NCBI GenBank assembly: GCA_003104975.1
Contig: PQAM01000017.1
Coordinates: 16,091 to 80,090 of the forward strand
Length of the DNA stretch: 64,000 nt
Direction of reading: 5' to 3'
DNA from: Candidatus Methylomirabilota bacterium
GTDB taxonomy: Bacteria; Methylomirabilota; Methylomirabilia; Methylomirabilales; Methylomirabilaceae
The position numbers were made by a program, and so were the translations under genes. This document shows, one piece after another, positions 1-9,224 of the stretch (positions within the stretch are counted from its first letter, which is position 1; the number at the start of each line of letters is the position of its first letter). The notes beneath the pieces were generated by a model that was given only the letters and a program-made list of their open reading frames with translations, did no database searches and was not told where the DNA came from.

Positions 1-1
1 A

Positions 2-1702
2 AAGGATGCAGGCGGCGCACTTCAGGCGAACCGGCCTGTTACGCTGTTTCATACGTTGCCCGGCGCGTCTACGCCGGTACGGATTGACGGTGTGACCGAT
101 ACCAACGGCGCCTTCGTGACACAGCTACAGGTGGGCAACGCACCTGGCGAAGGAAAGGTGAATGCCCAATTTATTCGCAGAGGAAAGGTGTTACAGGACG
201 AATTTGCAAGCTACAGGGTCAGGGGGACCGATGACCTGAATCTGAGTGCTGCGAGGGCAGAGACGCCGGCAGGTTCAAGCGAACAGGTGACCATCACGTT
301 GAGCCATTTCGGGATGCCGATAGGGGGGGCCATCGTGACCCTGTCCGCCACTAGGGGGACATTGGATACCACCACCGTGACGACCGACTCAAATGGCCAG
401 GCCACGGTGACATTTACAGCCGGAAACGAGGGAGGGCTCGCGAACATTACGGCTCAGACCCAGCTTTCACAAACAGCAACAGTGTCCACCAGTATGCCGC
501 TAGCGGTTGACAGCGGCGTCGATACGACACTGCATGCGGATGCGAACTCGGTGTATAACGGCGTATCGACACAGGTCGTATCCGAGGTGCTGGTAGACGG
601 GGCACGTGTGCCTGCGTTACCCGTAGAGTTCAGCTTGGGAGGCCCCGGTACGTTAAGTGCCGATAGCGGTGTGACCGACGAGAACGGGCGGATCAGCATC
701 GACTACACGGCGCCCGATTCGGGAAGCGGATCAAGCGTGGTTACGGCTGTCGCCACGGTTGACGATCAGGAGTATACCCGCACGGTCACCATCTCTTATG
801 GGCCACCGCAAGGGGTGTGTCAGCCTCCTGCTGGTGCGTCGTACTGTGTCACTGACCTAGACCTTGGGGGCAACAGCCAGATCTGCGCAAGGGGTATCAA
901 TAACAGCGGACAAGTGGTAGGTATGATCGGGGGTGGTGGATTTCTTTGGAAGCAGGGTACGGCTACGACATACATGACCGACTTGTTGGCAGAGGATATC
1001 AACGATGCCGGTCAAGTAGTGGGACGCATGGGAACTTCTGCAGTCCTGTGGCAAAACGGGTCAGTCACCAATCTGGGTTCATTGGGCGGCGCTGGGGGCT
1101 GGGCTACGGCCATCAACAACGCCGGACAGGTAGTTGGTTATTCCTACGAGCAGTCAGATCATCATGCATTCCTGTGGCACGACGGCGCGATGCAGGACCT
1201 GGGGACGGGTGTTGCAAATGGCATCAATAGTTACGGTCACGTGGTTGGCGAGTCCACATCATCCACAGGAGGGGCCGTTTTGTGGCAGGGAGGTGCACTG
1301 ATTAACCTTAACGGTTCGGCTTTGGGAAGTCAAGCCTCTGACATTAACGATGCAGGTCAAATAGTCGGACAACAGTTTCGACTAGGTGAATTAATTCACG
1401 CCACAATGTGGGACAACGGTTCGACGATCGATCTCGGGTCACTCGGGTCAGCTAGTATGGCAGAGGCAATCAATAATCACGGTGAGGTAGTGGGCTTGGC
1501 AATCGTTTCTGGGAGGTGGCACGCCTTCGTATGGAAGAGTGGCGTCGGGATGCAAGACCTCAACACCCTTATCGGCCCCAATTGGGGGTGGGAACTTTCT
1601 AGAGCGACCGATATCAACGATCTGGGGCAGATCGTCGGTTGTAGTTTCGATCAACACCACATCCCGATACGCGCCTTCCTGTTGACGCCTGCAGGACGAT
1701 AG
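2..1702 (+). CDS. Surface protein with Ig-like (Big-1 type) and HAF repeats, 5' end outside window
   Basis: The frame is open back to the first base, so the N-terminus lies outside the window; 566 residues are visible. The first half has at least two Ig-like segments of the Big-1/invasin type, each with the pattern VTDxNGxxxxxxTA (for example TDSNGQATVTFTA and TDENGRISIDYTAPDSG). From about residue 290 the protein changes to repeats of the form INNxGQVVGxxxxxxxxAFLW, the HAF extracellular repeat, present about seven times. Such proteins are normally exported or cell-surface. No function can be named. No anchor motif is visible at the C-terminus. The gene ends in TAG at 1700-1702. Confidence 0.75.
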   Translation, partial: KDAGGALQANRPVTLFHTLPGASTPVRIDGVTDTNGAFVTQLQVGNAPGEGKVNAQFIRRGKVLQDEFASYRVRGTDDLNLSAARAETPAGSSEQVTITLSHFGMPIGGAIVTLSATRGTLDTTTVTTDSNGQATVTFTAGNEGGLANITAQTQLSQTATVSTSMPLAVDSGVDTTLHADANSVYNGVSTQVVSEVLVDGARVPALPVEFSLGGPGTLSADSGVTDENGRISIDYTAPDSGSGSSVVTAVATVDDQEYTRTVTISYGPPQGVCQPPAGASYCVTDLDLGGNSQICARGINNSGQVVGMIGGGGFLWKQGTATTYMTDLLAEDINDAGQVVGRMGTSAVLWQNGSVTNLGSLGGAGGWATAINNAGQVVGYSYEQSDHHAFLWHDGAMQDLGTGVANGINSYGHVVGESTSSTGGAVLWQGGALINLNGSALGSQASDINDAGQIVGQQFRLGELIHATMWDNGSTIDLGSLGSASMAEAINNHGEVVGLAIVSGRWHAFVWKSGVGMQDLNTLIGPNWGWELSRATDINDLGQIVGCSFDQHHIPIRAFLLTPAGR

Positions 1703-1756
1703 GAGATCCAGAAAACTGATAAACGGCGGCTCGTACTTGATTGCAACAATACCCGT

Positions 1757-1792
1757 GACGTCATTCCCGCAGTCCTTAAGCGGGAATCCATT
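1757..1792. repeat. REP-like palindrome (ATTCCCGC...GCGGGAAT)
   Basis: An 8-bp perfect stem (ATTCCCGC at 1763-1770, GCGGGAAT at 1780-1787) flanked by GTC and CCA, in the 144-bp gap between the surface-protein gene and the hicA-like gene. The GTCATTCCCGC/GCGGGAATCC type is a common dispersed intergenic palindrome in many bacteria. It could also act as a weak transcript-end hairpin, but no T-run follows. Confidence 0.6.
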
Positions 1793-1846
1793 AGTCTTGT
1801 CGTGATGTGGATCGACAACAGATTACGATCAGCGTAGAATGCCTCC

Positions 1847-2101
1847 ATGAGCATGGACCGGGTTCTGGGGCGAGTCCTCAGTGGAGTGTCCGACGCGAAC
1901 ATCCGGTTTGACGACCTGTGTCGGTTGCTCAGGAGCCTTGGCTTTGACATGCGGGTTCGCGGCGGTCATCATATCTTTCGCAAAGCAGGAGTAGAGGAGA
2001 AGATCAACCTCCAGCGGGAGGGGAGTGAGGCGAAGCCATACCAAGTACGTCAGGTACGGGCGGTGATCCTGAAGTATCGGTTTGGAGGGCAGGAGCCATG
2101 A
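1847..2101 (+). CDS. hicA: HicA-family toxin
   Basis: 84-residue protein with the double-stranded-RNA-binding-like HicA fold. The motif RGGHHIFRKAG at about residues 38-48 carries the His expected for this mRNA-interferase family, preceded by LCRLLRSLGFDM. HicA toxins cleave mRNA and are neutralised by HicB. The start is ATG 1847; a second ATG at 1853 is equally possible and the ribosome site is weak. The stop overlaps the downstream hicB-like gene by 4 bp (ATGA), as expected for a coupled toxin-antitoxin pair with the toxin first. Confidence 0.8.
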   Translation: MSMDRVLGRVLSGVSDANIRFDDLCRLLRSLGFDMRVRGGHHIFRKAGVEEKINLQREGSEAKPYQVRQVRAVILKYRFGGQEP

Positions 2102-2310
2102 ACAAGTACGAAGTGATCATATACTGGAGTGAAGAAGATCAGGCATTCGTTGCCGAAGTGCCCGAACTGCCGGGTTGTTCAGCCCACGGAGCGACGCACG
2201 AGGGCGCACTGGCCAATGCTCAAGAGGCGATCCGCCTTTGGATCGACACGGCCACAGAATTTGGTGATCCTATTCCTGTCCCGAAAGGGCGGCGGCTGAT
2301 TTTCGCCTAG
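2098..2310 (+). CDS. hicB: HicB-family antitoxin (short, no DNA-binding domain)
   Basis: 70-residue protein with the HicB partial RNase-H-like fold: YxVxIxWSEEDQAFVAEVPELPGCSAHG, then the helix with EALANAQEAIRLWID. It should bind and neutralise the HicA-like toxin encoded just upstream with a 4-bp overlap. Full-length HicB proteins carry a C-terminal HTH or RHH domain; this one ends at LIFA without it, so operator binding, if any, must use another route. Confidence 0.8.
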   Translation: MNKYEVIIYWSEEDQAFVAEVPELPGCSAHGATHEGALANAQEAIRLWIDTATEFGDPIPVPKGRRLIFA

Positions 2311-2399
2311 TCTCAGGCGAGACCATCCAACTCCCAATTTCCGGGGCCGTGAGGGCGGTCAAGGCTGATAGAGTGGTGGCGCCATCGACGCGCGGCCCA

Positions 2400-2822
2400 T
2401 CAGATCACGGTAAGGCCCAGTCGGCGAAAGTCATTATCGAACGCAAGACAGGGGATCGCCCCCAGGCGATCTTTCACGACGACTGCCGAGATTGCATCGC
2501 ACAATGAAATTTTCCAGTCACGACTGACTCGGCTGAATAATGCCAGGGCTTTTTGTCGTTCCGCGTCATCCACATACACGAGATTCAGCGTCGGTAAAAC
2601 CCGCCGAAGAAACGTCTGTGCTCCCAGGTAGCTATAACGATACCGGAGCAGCGTGACGGTTTCGACGATCACCTCCCAGGTTGTCGCAATCCCGACGCTA
2701 TGCTCCTCAACCTGGCGGACTAAAGCCTGCGCACGTCCATGATCCCGATCACGGCGGTCCAGTGCGGCGTAAAAATACGAGGTATCGGCGAACACAACCT
2801 GCGTTCCCTCAGGGATCGTCAT
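2400..2822 (-). CDS. PIN-domain ribonuclease toxin (VapC-like)
   Basis: 140 residues with a PIN fold: N-terminal VVFADTSYFYAALDRRD (first acidic residue D13), a mid-protein E in TTWEVIVETVTLL, then LCDAISAVVVKD and a final LAFDNDFRRLGL. These are the acidic positions that hold Mg2+ in PIN nucleases. It overlaps the upstream antitoxin gene by 4 bp. PIN toxins of this kind cut tRNA or rRNA; the target here is unknown. The pairing with a Phd/YefM-like antitoxin supports a toxin role. Confidence 0.8.
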   Translation of the reverse strand: MTIPEGTQVVFADTSYFYAALDRRDRDHGRAQALVRQVEEHSVGIATTWEVIVETVTLLRYRYSYLGAQTFLRRVLPTLNLVYVDDAERQKALALFSRVSRDWKISLCDAISAVVVKDRLGAIPCLAFDNDFRRLGLTVI

Positions 2823-3094
2823 TTGCCCTTCCGGTGGTAGAGATGGACATCATGGTCTCTGGCGACGGCATGTCGCTTGGTCGAACTGCTGTCAGGCTCG
2901 CCGATCTCCTCGGCTGCTCGTAGGAGCGCTGCGCCGGTACCCAGGCGTCGCCGTTGCCCCTTAGGGGTCACGAGTTCACCGAGGACGATGTCATTCACCG
3001 TAATCTCATACGTCAGATCCGGGTTCTCCTGCACCTGTTTGAGTAGTTGGGACAACTGCTTTCTCGCTTCACTGACCGGTATTCTCACGCCCAT
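2819..3094 (-). CDS. Phd/YefM-like antitoxin
   Basis: 91 residues. The N-terminal pattern MGVRIPVSEARKQLSQLLKQV followed by a short sheet (YEITVNDIVLGELVTP) is typical of Phd/YefM antitoxins, which bind DNA with the N-terminus and the toxin with the C-terminal tail. Its stop overlaps the start of the PIN toxin by 4 bp. On the - strand a ribosome site (GAGGAGGT) sits a few bases upstream of the ATG. An AT-rich stretch at 3105-3135 probably holds the pair's promoter and operator. Confidence 0.75.
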   Translation of the reverse strand: MGVRIPVSEARKQLSQLLKQVQENPDLTYEITVNDIVLGELVTPKGQRRRLGTGAALLRAAEEIGEPDSSSTKRHAVARDHDVHLYHRKGK

Positions 3095-3198
3095 CGCGTA
3101 CCTCCTCTATGATGTACAATATATAACACAATGTAATCTACAATTCGCTTCGCTGTCAAGTCATCAGAAGAACAGAAGAAGAACAGGACCCTTTTCCG

Positions 3199-3228
3199 TT
3201 GACAGCGGCGGTTTTGTCGCGTTATTGT
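3199..3228 (+). promoter_or_regulatory. Possible sigma-70 promoter for pheT
   Basis: TTGACA at 3199-3204, an 18-base spacer, then TATTGT at 3223-3228, about 60 bases before the pheT ATG. The -35 is perfect and the -10 matches four of six. It would give pheT its own transcript, which makes sense because pheS is not upstream. Confidence 0.35.
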
Positions 3229-3290
3229 CCCCGTCGGTTTTGGGATTCAGCGGCAATGCAACTGCGTGGGCAAAGAGGTCGAATGAGACG

Positions 3291-5708
3291 ATGAAGGTAT
3301 CGCTAAAATGGTTGTCTGACTATGTCAATGTGGCTCTGCCAGCTCAGGAGCTGGCCCATCGACTGACCATGTCAGGGACCGAGGTGGGTGGGATCGAAGA
3401 GCGCGGTAACGGCTGGCCCGGGATTGTTGTCGCCAGGGTTGAATTCCTTGGTCCGCACCCGACGGTCGATTCCCTTACCCTGGTGGGTGTGGAACTGCTT
3501 GGCGAGAGAATCACTGTCGTAAGCGGCGCGACGAATCTGAAGGTCGGTGACAAGGTGCCGTATGCGTCGGTCGGGGCTTGCCTGACGGATGCCCAAACGG
3601 GGCGGCCGACCGTGGTGGACGCCGCTCAGATTCAGGGGGTCACCTCGCGAGGCGTACTCTGCTCCGAAAAGGAACTGGGCCTGTCGGAGGCTCACGAGGG
3701 GGTGTTGATCCTTCCTGGTGAGGTCGAGATTGGTGTGCCGCTCAATACCGTATTGGGGGACACCGTTCTCGATCTCGAGGTGACGCCCAACAGGCCGGAT
3801 TGTCTCAGCATGATCGGGGTCGCGCGCGAGGTGGCCGCTATCACCGAGGAGCCGCTCCATCTGCCCGATCTCTCCTACCAAGAGGAGGGGGGTGATGTTC
3901 AGGATGAGGTCCAGGTGGACATCCTGACACCCGACCTGTGCCCACGCTACAGCGCAACCGCGGTCCATGGGGTTAGCGTCGGCCCGTCCCCATCATGGCT
4001 CCAGCGGCGCCTGATGGCGGCGGGCGTACGGCCCATCAATAATGTCGTCGATGTCACAAACTATGTCATGCTGGAATATGGGCAGCCACTGCATGCGTTC
4101 GACTACGACACGATTCGCGACAGACGGATTGTCGTGCGGCGCGCCGCACCTGGAGAATCGCTTCGGACGCTGGACGGTGTCGTACGGACACTGTCGCCCG
4201 AGATGCTGGTGATCGCCGATGCCGATCGTCCTGTGGCGCTTGCCGGGATCATGGGCGGCTCGGAGACGGAGGTGACCCAGTCGACCACACATGTGCTGCT
4301 GGAGTCGGCCAACTTCAATCCCGCCTCGATCCGGCAGAGTTGCCGTGTGCTGCGGCTGAGGACCGAGGCGTCGTTCCGTTTCGATAAGGGGCTCTCGCCG
4401 GTTACGGCTCCCGTCGCGCTGCGGCGGGCCACCAAGCTGCTTGTGGAGATCTGCGGCGGTACAGCGTCGCGCGGGTTGCAGGATGCATTTCCTGCGCCCA
4501 GAGAAGCGATGGAGGTCGGGATTACTCCGGCAGAGCTTCGCCGCGTTCTGGGTATTGATCTGACAGTAGCGCAGATTCGGGAGGTATTGGCCGGTCGACT
4601 GGGGTTCGAGTGCCGCGAAGATGGTACCGGTCTGCGGGTGATACCGCCGGCGCACAGAGGCGACATTCAGATTCCCGTCGATCTGGTGGAAGAGGTGGCG
4701 CGCCTGATCGGCTATGATCGGATTCCGACGGCCACGTTGGCCGGTCATCTCCCTGATCACCCGCCTCAGCCGATCCACGGTCTGATCGAACGGATCAGTG
4801 ATCTGTTGGTTGGCTGCGGCCTTCAGGAGGTCATTACCTATTCGCTGGTGGGTCGGCGCCTGCCGGCCAAGATGGTGACGGGGAGTGATCTCGGAACCGC
4901 GCATGAGCTTCGTCTGGCGAACCCGATGACTCCAGATCAGGAGACCCTTCGCACGTCGTTGCTGCCAAGCCTCCTGGAATGTCTGCACAAGAATATTCGA
5001 CAGGACGAGGCCGGTCCTCGTCTGTTTGAGATCGGACGGATCTATCTGCCGCGCCATGACGACCTGCCCCTGGAGCGGCATATGCTGGTCATAGGCCTCA
5101 CGGGGCCCCGATGGCCGAGGCAATGGAGTCGGGCCGTCTTACCATCGGACTTTTATGATCTGAAGGGCATCGTAGAGGTGTTGCTCGATCGCCTGAAGCT
5201 CGGGCCGATACACTTCATCCACATCACAGATCAGCCGCCGTTTCACCCGGGGCGGACAACGGCAGTATACACTGGGGATGTCAGGCTTGGTGTGATCGGG
5301 GAGCTTCACCCGGCAGTCGGGCGCGCCCTTGAGGTTCGAGCCCCCGTGTATCTGGCTGAATTTGACCTGGAGCAGCTTCTGGACGTCGTCGGGGAAGGGC
5401 TCTGGCGGGTTGAGCCGCCGTCCCGTTTTCCCGCAGTTCGACGAGACCTGGCGCTGGTTGTTCCGGAGCATGTGCCGGTTGCTGAGCTGTTCGAGATCAT
5501 CAGGCAGGCGGGGCGGCCCCTGCTCGAACAGGTGGAGTTGTTCGATCTGTTCCGCGGCGGAGAACTGCCACACGGATATAAATCGTGTGGGATTGGCTTG
5601 GTCTTTCGGTCTTCGGACCAGACCCTGACCGACGACGCAGTCGTTCAAGTGGAAACCCATATTATTCAGCAGTTACGACGAATCACCGGGGCGCATTTAC
5701 GGGGATAG
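3291..5708 (+). CDS. pheT: Phenylalanyl-tRNA synthetase beta subunit
   Basis: 805 residues from ATG 3291, the usual length for bacterial PheT. The frame is open further upstream, but homologues begin with MKVSLKWLSDYV, which fixes the start. Order: N-terminal tRNA-binding OB domain (to about residue 150), B3/B4 region with NRPDCLSMIGVAREVAA and the editing-site surroundings, B5 domain (about 405-475), core catalytic-like domain (VEEVARLIGYDRIP), and a C-terminal ferredoxin-like anticodon-binding domain (RRDLALVVPEHVP to the end). PheT pairs with PheS to charge tRNA-Phe. Unusually, pheS is not directly upstream; a toxin-antitoxin pair lies there on the other strand. Confidence 0.95.
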   Translation: MKVSLKWLSDYVNVALPAQELAHRLTMSGTEVGGIEERGNGWPGIVVARVEFLGPHPTVDSLTLVGVELLGERITVVSGATNLKVGDKVPYASVGACLTDAQTGRPTVVDAAQIQGVTSRGVLCSEKELGLSEAHEGVLILPGEVEIGVPLNTVLGDTVLDLEVTPNRPDCLSMIGVAREVAAITEEPLHLPDLSYQEEGGDVQDEVQVDILTPDLCPRYSATAVHGVSVGPSPSWLQRRLMAAGVRPINNVVDVTNYVMLEYGQPLHAFDYDTIRDRRIVVRRAAPGESLRTLDGVVRTLSPEMLVIADADRPVALAGIMGGSETEVTQSTTHVLLESANFNPASIRQSCRVLRLRTEASFRFDKGLSPVTAPVALRRATKLLVEICGGTASRGLQDAFPAPREAMEVGITPAELRRVLGIDLTVAQIREVLAGRLGFECREDGTGLRVIPPAHRGDIQIPVDLVEEVARLIGYDRIPTATLAGHLPDHPPQPIHGLIERISDLLVGCGLQEVITYSLVGRRLPAKMVTGSDLGTAHELRLANPMTPDQETLRTSLLPSLLECLHKNIRQDEAGPRLFEIGRIYLPRHDDLPLERHMLVIGLTGPRWPRQWSRAVLPSDFYDLKGIVEVLLDRLKLGPIHFIHITDQPPFHPGRTTAVYTGDVRLGVIGELHPAVGRALEVRAPVYLAEFDLEQLLDVVGEGLWRVEPPSRFPAVRRDLALVVPEHVPVAELFEIIRQAGRPLLEQVELFDLFRGGELPHGYKSCGIGLVFRSSDQTLTDDAVVQVETHIIQQLRRITGAHLRG

Positions 5709-5778
5709 TTTTCGCTTTACAAGGGTGCGGGGCTTTGGTAGGCTTTCACCGGGTGATAGCGCGCACAGCGGAGAACTC

Positions 5779-6096
5779 ATGCGAGAACACGCGGTAGACC
5801 AGGACCACACGATGCTTGCCGAGAAACTGGAGGAGTTGGAAGGTCGAGTGAAGTTGGTTGTCGCGCTCATGGCAAGGTTGAAGGAAGAAAAGGGCGTTCT
5901 GGCGCGGCGGGTGGAGGAGATGCAGGCCGTCATCATGACGCGGACGGAACAGGTGGGAGCGCTTGAAGCCGCACGAAAGAAGGATCAGGAGCAACTTAAC
6001 CGAATGACAGAGGAACGTGAGGAGGTTCGACTCAAGATAGATCGACTGTTGGAGGAGATCGCACGGATTGAGGCTGCTGTTGAGTCCGGTGCGTGA
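5779..6096 (+). CDS. Small coiled-coil protein, probable ZapB-like division factor
   Basis: 105 residues, almost entirely heptad-patterned coiled coil rich in Glu, Arg and Leu (LAEKLEELEGRVKLVVALM onward). The start at ATG 5779 is chosen because GGAG lies 6 bases upstream; the frame is open to 5725. It ends next to zapA, and a short coiled-coil gene between pheT and zapA is the usual place of a ZapB-like protein that stabilises the FtsZ ring. Sequence alone cannot separate it from other coiled coils, so the name rests on context. Confidence 0.6.
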   Translation: MREHAVDQDHTMLAEKLEELEGRVKLVVALMARLKEEKGVLARRVEEMQAVIMTRTEQVGALEAARKKDQEQLNRMTEEREEVRLKIDRLLEEIARIEAAVESGA

Positions 6097-6104
6097 GGAC
6101 CCGC

Positions 6105-6440
6105 ATGGAGCAACTGGTCAGTGTCACCATTAGGGGTGAGCAATACACGATCCGGGCGACCGAAGATCCATCGTACGTCCGGGAGGTTGCGGCATATGTC
6201 GATGCAAAGTGTGATGGGGTCGTCAAGAGATCTCAGTCGCTTCCACCCACAAAGGCCGTTGTTCTGGCCTCACTCAATATTGCGGATGAGCTGTTTAAGG
6301 CAGAGAGAGAACGTGAGCGGTCCGAGCAATGGATTGCGGCGAAGCTGGGTACACTATCAGAGCTGTTGAGAGCCGCCATTGAAAAAGATGCAAGCAGCTC
6401 TCACGGCGTGGATCAAGAGTCGGAAGTCGGTGGCGTATAG
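6105..6440 (+). CDS. zapA: Cell division protein ZapA
   Basis: 111 residues. N-terminal VSVTIRGEQYTIRATEDPSY with VREVAAYVDAKC matches the ZapA globular head; the rest is a coiled coil (LASLNIADELFKAERERER). ZapA binds and bundles FtsZ at midcell. Two starts are possible: GTG 6093, overlapping the stop of the previous gene, and ATG 6105, which has GTGAGGA 6 bases upstream and is preferred. The 6S RNA that follows zapA in many bacteria also appears here. Confidence 0.85.
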   Translation: MEQLVSVTIRGEQYTIRATEDPSYVREVAAYVDAKCDGVVKRSQSLPPTKAVVLASLNIADELFKAERERERSEQWIAAKLGTLSELLRAAIEKDASSSHGVDQESEVGGV

Positions 6441-6489
6441 GTGGAGCAAGAGGGCTGCGATGTATCATCCTGCGCAGCATAGTATTGGC

Positions 6490-6680
6490 GAGACCCCCTG
6501 CCGTGTTCGTGATGAGGGTACGTATTTTTGAACCAACAGAAAACAACGGGGGCCCTTTTCGCAGCGTGGTGTGCATAGCCCCACTGACGTGGGGAGAGCC
6601 TGAAGCGTTGCCCGGGCAGCCACCTGGTTAGCCAGGTTCAAACCTCACCCCTCAAACGGCACAAAGGTGGGGGGTTCACC
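6490..6680 (+). ncRNA. ssrS: Probable 6S RNA
   Basis: A 190-base stretch without a gene between zapA and rny, the conserved place of 6S RNA in many proteobacteria and related groups. The ends can pair (ACCCCCTGCC at 6493-6502 with GGTGGGGGGT at 6666-6675). Inside are GC-rich stems around 6575-6605 (AGCCCC...GGGGAG) and CACCTGGTTAGCCAGGTT (hairpin), and a CGGCAC block close to the 3' side as in known 6S RNAs. 6S RNA mimics an open promoter and holds sigma-70 RNA polymerase in stationary phase. The ends are approximate and I could not fold it computationally. Confidence 0.6.
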
Positions 6681-6855
6681 CCTCCTTCCCTATCGCAGAC
6701 TCACGCGGTATCAAGGTCACTCACGCTTTGTACCTTTCTCGCCTCGATCCAAGCGCGTTGCCCGATCCCACAGGACGTAATCCCCATATGATGATTTTTC
6801 CGGCCATGCATGGAATGGCCTTGGCATAGGACGTGTGGAAGGAGGTGGGCCTCCG

Positions 6856-8421
6856 TTGGCAATAGGCGTTGATCAGCTTGCGATCGTTCTGATCGTAGCA
6901 ATTGCAAGTGTTGTGGTCGGATACCTGCTGAGAAAGCAGGTCTTCGAAAGCAAGATAGCCGAGGCGGAAACCTTGGCCAAGCGTATCGTGACCGAGGCAG
7001 AAAAAGAGGCGGAAACCAAAATCCGGGAGGCAGAGCTCGAGGCCAAGGAACTGGCTATCCAGGCGAAGGCCGATCTGGAGCGCGAGACCAAGAGCCGGCG
7101 TCACGAGATCGAGAGCGCGCAGCGCCAGTTGAATCAGAAGGAGGAGACCGTCGAGCGGAGGCTGGAGCAGTTGGAACGACGGGACCGCGAGTTGGATTCG
7201 CTGGCCAAAGAGCTCGGTAGCCGGGAGCAGGCTGCGGCCGGCAAAGAGGCTCAGTGCGCTCAGTTGATGGATGAGGCGCAGCGACAACTCGAGCGCATCT
7301 CCGGCCTCACGGCCGAAGAGGCCAGGAAGATCCTCCTTCAGAATCTGGAGCAGGAGGCCAGAACCGAGTCGATCGCCTTGTTCAAGCGGCTTGAGGATGA
7401 GACGAGGATGGCGGCAGAGGCCAAGGCCAAAGAGATCCTGACCATTGCTGTCGATAAGTGCGCCCCGGAGGTCATCACGGAATCGACGGTCTCCGTGGTG
7501 GATTTGCCGAACGAGGAGATGAAGGGACGGATCATCGGCCGGGAGGGACGCAACATCCGGGCCTTCGAACGAGCCACAGGGATCGATGTGATCGTGGACG
7601 ATACCCCCGAAGCGGTGATCCTGTCCGGCTTCGATCCGATCCGGCGGGCCATCGCCAAGGAGGCGCTGCAACGGCTCATCACCGATGGGCGAATCCATCC
7701 GGCTCGTATCGAAGAAATGGTCGAGAAGGTGAAGGGTGAGATCGACGACGACATCAAGAAAACCGGTGAGCGAGCGGCCTTTGAAGTGGGAATCAACAAC
7801 CTCCACCCCGAACTCGTGCGCTTGATCGGGCGACTCAAGTATCGGACCAGCTATTCACAGAATCAGCTTCAGCACACGATAGAGGTGGCACAACTTGCCG
7901 GCATCATGGCGGCCGAGTTGGGGCTCGATGTCAAGGTAGCCAAGCGGGCGGGTTTGCTCCACGATATCGGGAAGTCGGCCGATGTCAACATGGAGGGAAC
8001 GCACGTCTCCATTTCGGCAGAGTTAGCCAAAAAGTACGGCGAGCACCCGCGGGTTGTGAACGCAATCGCCGCCCACCATGAGGATGTTGAGATCACCTGC
8101 CTGGAGGCCGTCGTGCTCCAGGTGGCCGATACGCTCTCGGCGGCGAGACCCGGCGCCAGACGTGAGCTGCTGGAAAGCTACGTCAAACGACTCGAGGGAT
8201 TGGAGCGGATCGCGAACTCTTTTGCCGGGGTCAGCAAGACATATGCCGTTCAGGCAGGACGCGAGGTGCGAATTATCGTCGAGAGCGCTGATGTGTCGGA
8301 TGTGCAGTCGTATCAGCTTGCGCGGGATGTGGCAAAGCGAATCGAAGAGGAACTCCAGTATCCCGGCCATATCAAGGTGACCGTGATCCGCGAAACCAGG
8401 GCCGTGGAGTACGCAAAATAG
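6856..8421 (+). CDS. rny: Ribonuclease Y
   Basis: 521 residues from TTG 6856, chosen because AAGGAGGT lies at 6838-6845; GTG 6835 would put that ribosome site inside the gene. Order: one N-terminal membrane helix ([18 protein letters not shown]), a long coiled coil rich in Glu/Arg (about 25-200), a KH domain with [15 protein letters not shown] (about 215), and an HD domain with HDIGKS (about 370) and AAHHED. RNase Y is a membrane-anchored endonuclease that starts mRNA decay. It is followed after 18 bp by the ymdB-type gene, the usual partner. Confidence 0.95.
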   Translation: MAIGVDQLAIVLIVAIASVVVGYLLRKQVFESKIAEAETLAKRIVTEAEKEAETKIREAELEAKELAIQAKADLERETKSRRHEIESAQRQLNQKEETVERRLEQLERRDRELDSLAKELGSREQAAAGKEAQCAQLMDEAQRQLERISGLTAEEARKILLQNLEQEARTESIALFKRLEDETRMAAEAKAKEILTIAVDKCAPEVITESTVSVVDLPNEEMKGRIIGREGRNIRAFERATGIDVIVDDTPEAVILSGFDPIRRAIAKEALQRLITDGRIHPARIEEMVEKVKGEIDDDIKKTGERAAFEVGINNLHPELVRLIGRLKYRTSYSQNQLQHTIEVAQLAGIMAAELGLDVKVAKRAGLLHDIGKSADVNMEGTHVSISAELAKKYGEHPRVVNAIAAHHEDVEITCLEAVVLQVADTLSAARPGARRELLESYVKRLEGLERIANSFAGVSKTYAVQAGREVRIIVESADVSDVQSYQLARDVAKRIEEELQYPGHIKVTVIRETRAVEYAK

Positions 8422-8424
8422 AGT

Positions 8425-8440
8425 AGTGCGAGGTGCGAGG
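8425..8440 (+). repeat. Short 7-base tandem (GCGAGGT type)
   Basis: Two and a bit copies of a 7-base unit (GCGAGGT GCGAGGT GCG) fill the gap between rny and the next gene and run into its GTG start. It is the smallest member of the 7-base-period intergenic family described elsewhere in this window, and may also provide the GAGG ribosome site. Confidence 0.45.
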
Positions 8441-9216
8441 TGCGCATTTTATTCATTGGCGACATTATCGGCAAGCCGGGTCGTGAGATCGTGGCAACCG
8501 TCTTGCCGCGTCTGGTCAGGGAGCAGACGATCGACCTCGTCATTGCGAACGGCGAAAACCTGGCCGGTGGCTTCGGCGTCACAGCCGCGATCGCGGAGGA
8601 GATGTTCGCGCTTGGCGTGGATCTCCTGACATCCGGTAATCATGTCTGGGATAAGAAGGAGGTTGAGGGATATATCGGGAAGGAGGAGCGTCTCCTGCGA
8701 CCCGCCAACTACCCGGAACCGGCGCCGGGGAGGGGAAGTACGGTGATAGACAAAGGCGGCTGTCTTGTCGGGGTACTCAATCTGCAGGGGCGGGCGTTCA
8801 TGCCTACGCTCGACTGCCCGTTCCGAGTGGGTGACCGCGAGATCAACCGGTTACGTCGGGAAACAACCCTCATCTTCGTCGATTTTCATGGCGAGGCAAC
8901 GGCTGAGAAACAGGCCTTTGCCTGGTATGTTGACGGGCGGGTCTCGGCGGTGATCGGCTCCCATACGCATGTGCAGACCGCCGACGAGCGGATTCTTCCA
9001 GGAGGGACGGCGCTTCTCACCGACGCAGGGATGACGGGCGGATATGACTCGGTCATCGGGATGGGCATCGAGGCGCCGATCGCCAAATTCCTGTCCGGTC
9101 TGCCGAAGCAGTACCGACCGGCTACGGGGGCACCTCGACTGTGCGGGGTCGTCGTGGAGATCGACGAGCGGACCGGCCGCTCGAATTCCATCCTGCGGAT
9201 CCAGCGGGAACCCTAG
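8440..9216 (+). CDS. YmdB-type metallophosphoesterase (TIGR00282 family)
   Basis: 258 residues from GTG 8440. Metal ligands of the calcineurin-like fold are visible: GDIIGKPGR (D8), NGENLAGG, SGNHVWD (N, H), DFHGEATAEK and GSHTHVQT. B. subtilis YmdB is a cyclic-nucleotide phosphodiesterase acting with RNase Y; the function here is inferred from the family and from its place 18 bp behind rny. Length matches the family. A 7-base repeat (GCGAGGT twice) fills the gap before the start and may supply the ribosome site. Confidence 0.85.
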   Translation: MRILFIGDIIGKPGREIVATVLPRLVREQTIDLVIANGENLAGGFGVTAAIAEEMFALGVDLLTSGNHVWDKKEVEGYIGKEERLLRPANYPEPAPGRGSTVIDKGGCLVGVLNLQGRAFMPTLDCPFRVGDREINRLRRETTLIFVDFHGEATAEKQAFAWYVDGRVSAVIGSHTHVQTADERILPGGTALLTDAGMTGGYDSVIGMGIEAPIAKFLSGLPKQYRPATGAPRLCGVVVEIDERTGRSNSILRIQREP

Positions 9217-9224
9217 GCGGACGC

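Noticed and set aside
3993..5123. 376-residue frame on the - strand within pheT
   Set aside because: It is a shadow of pheT codon bias, rich in Arg, Gln and Pro with no domain.
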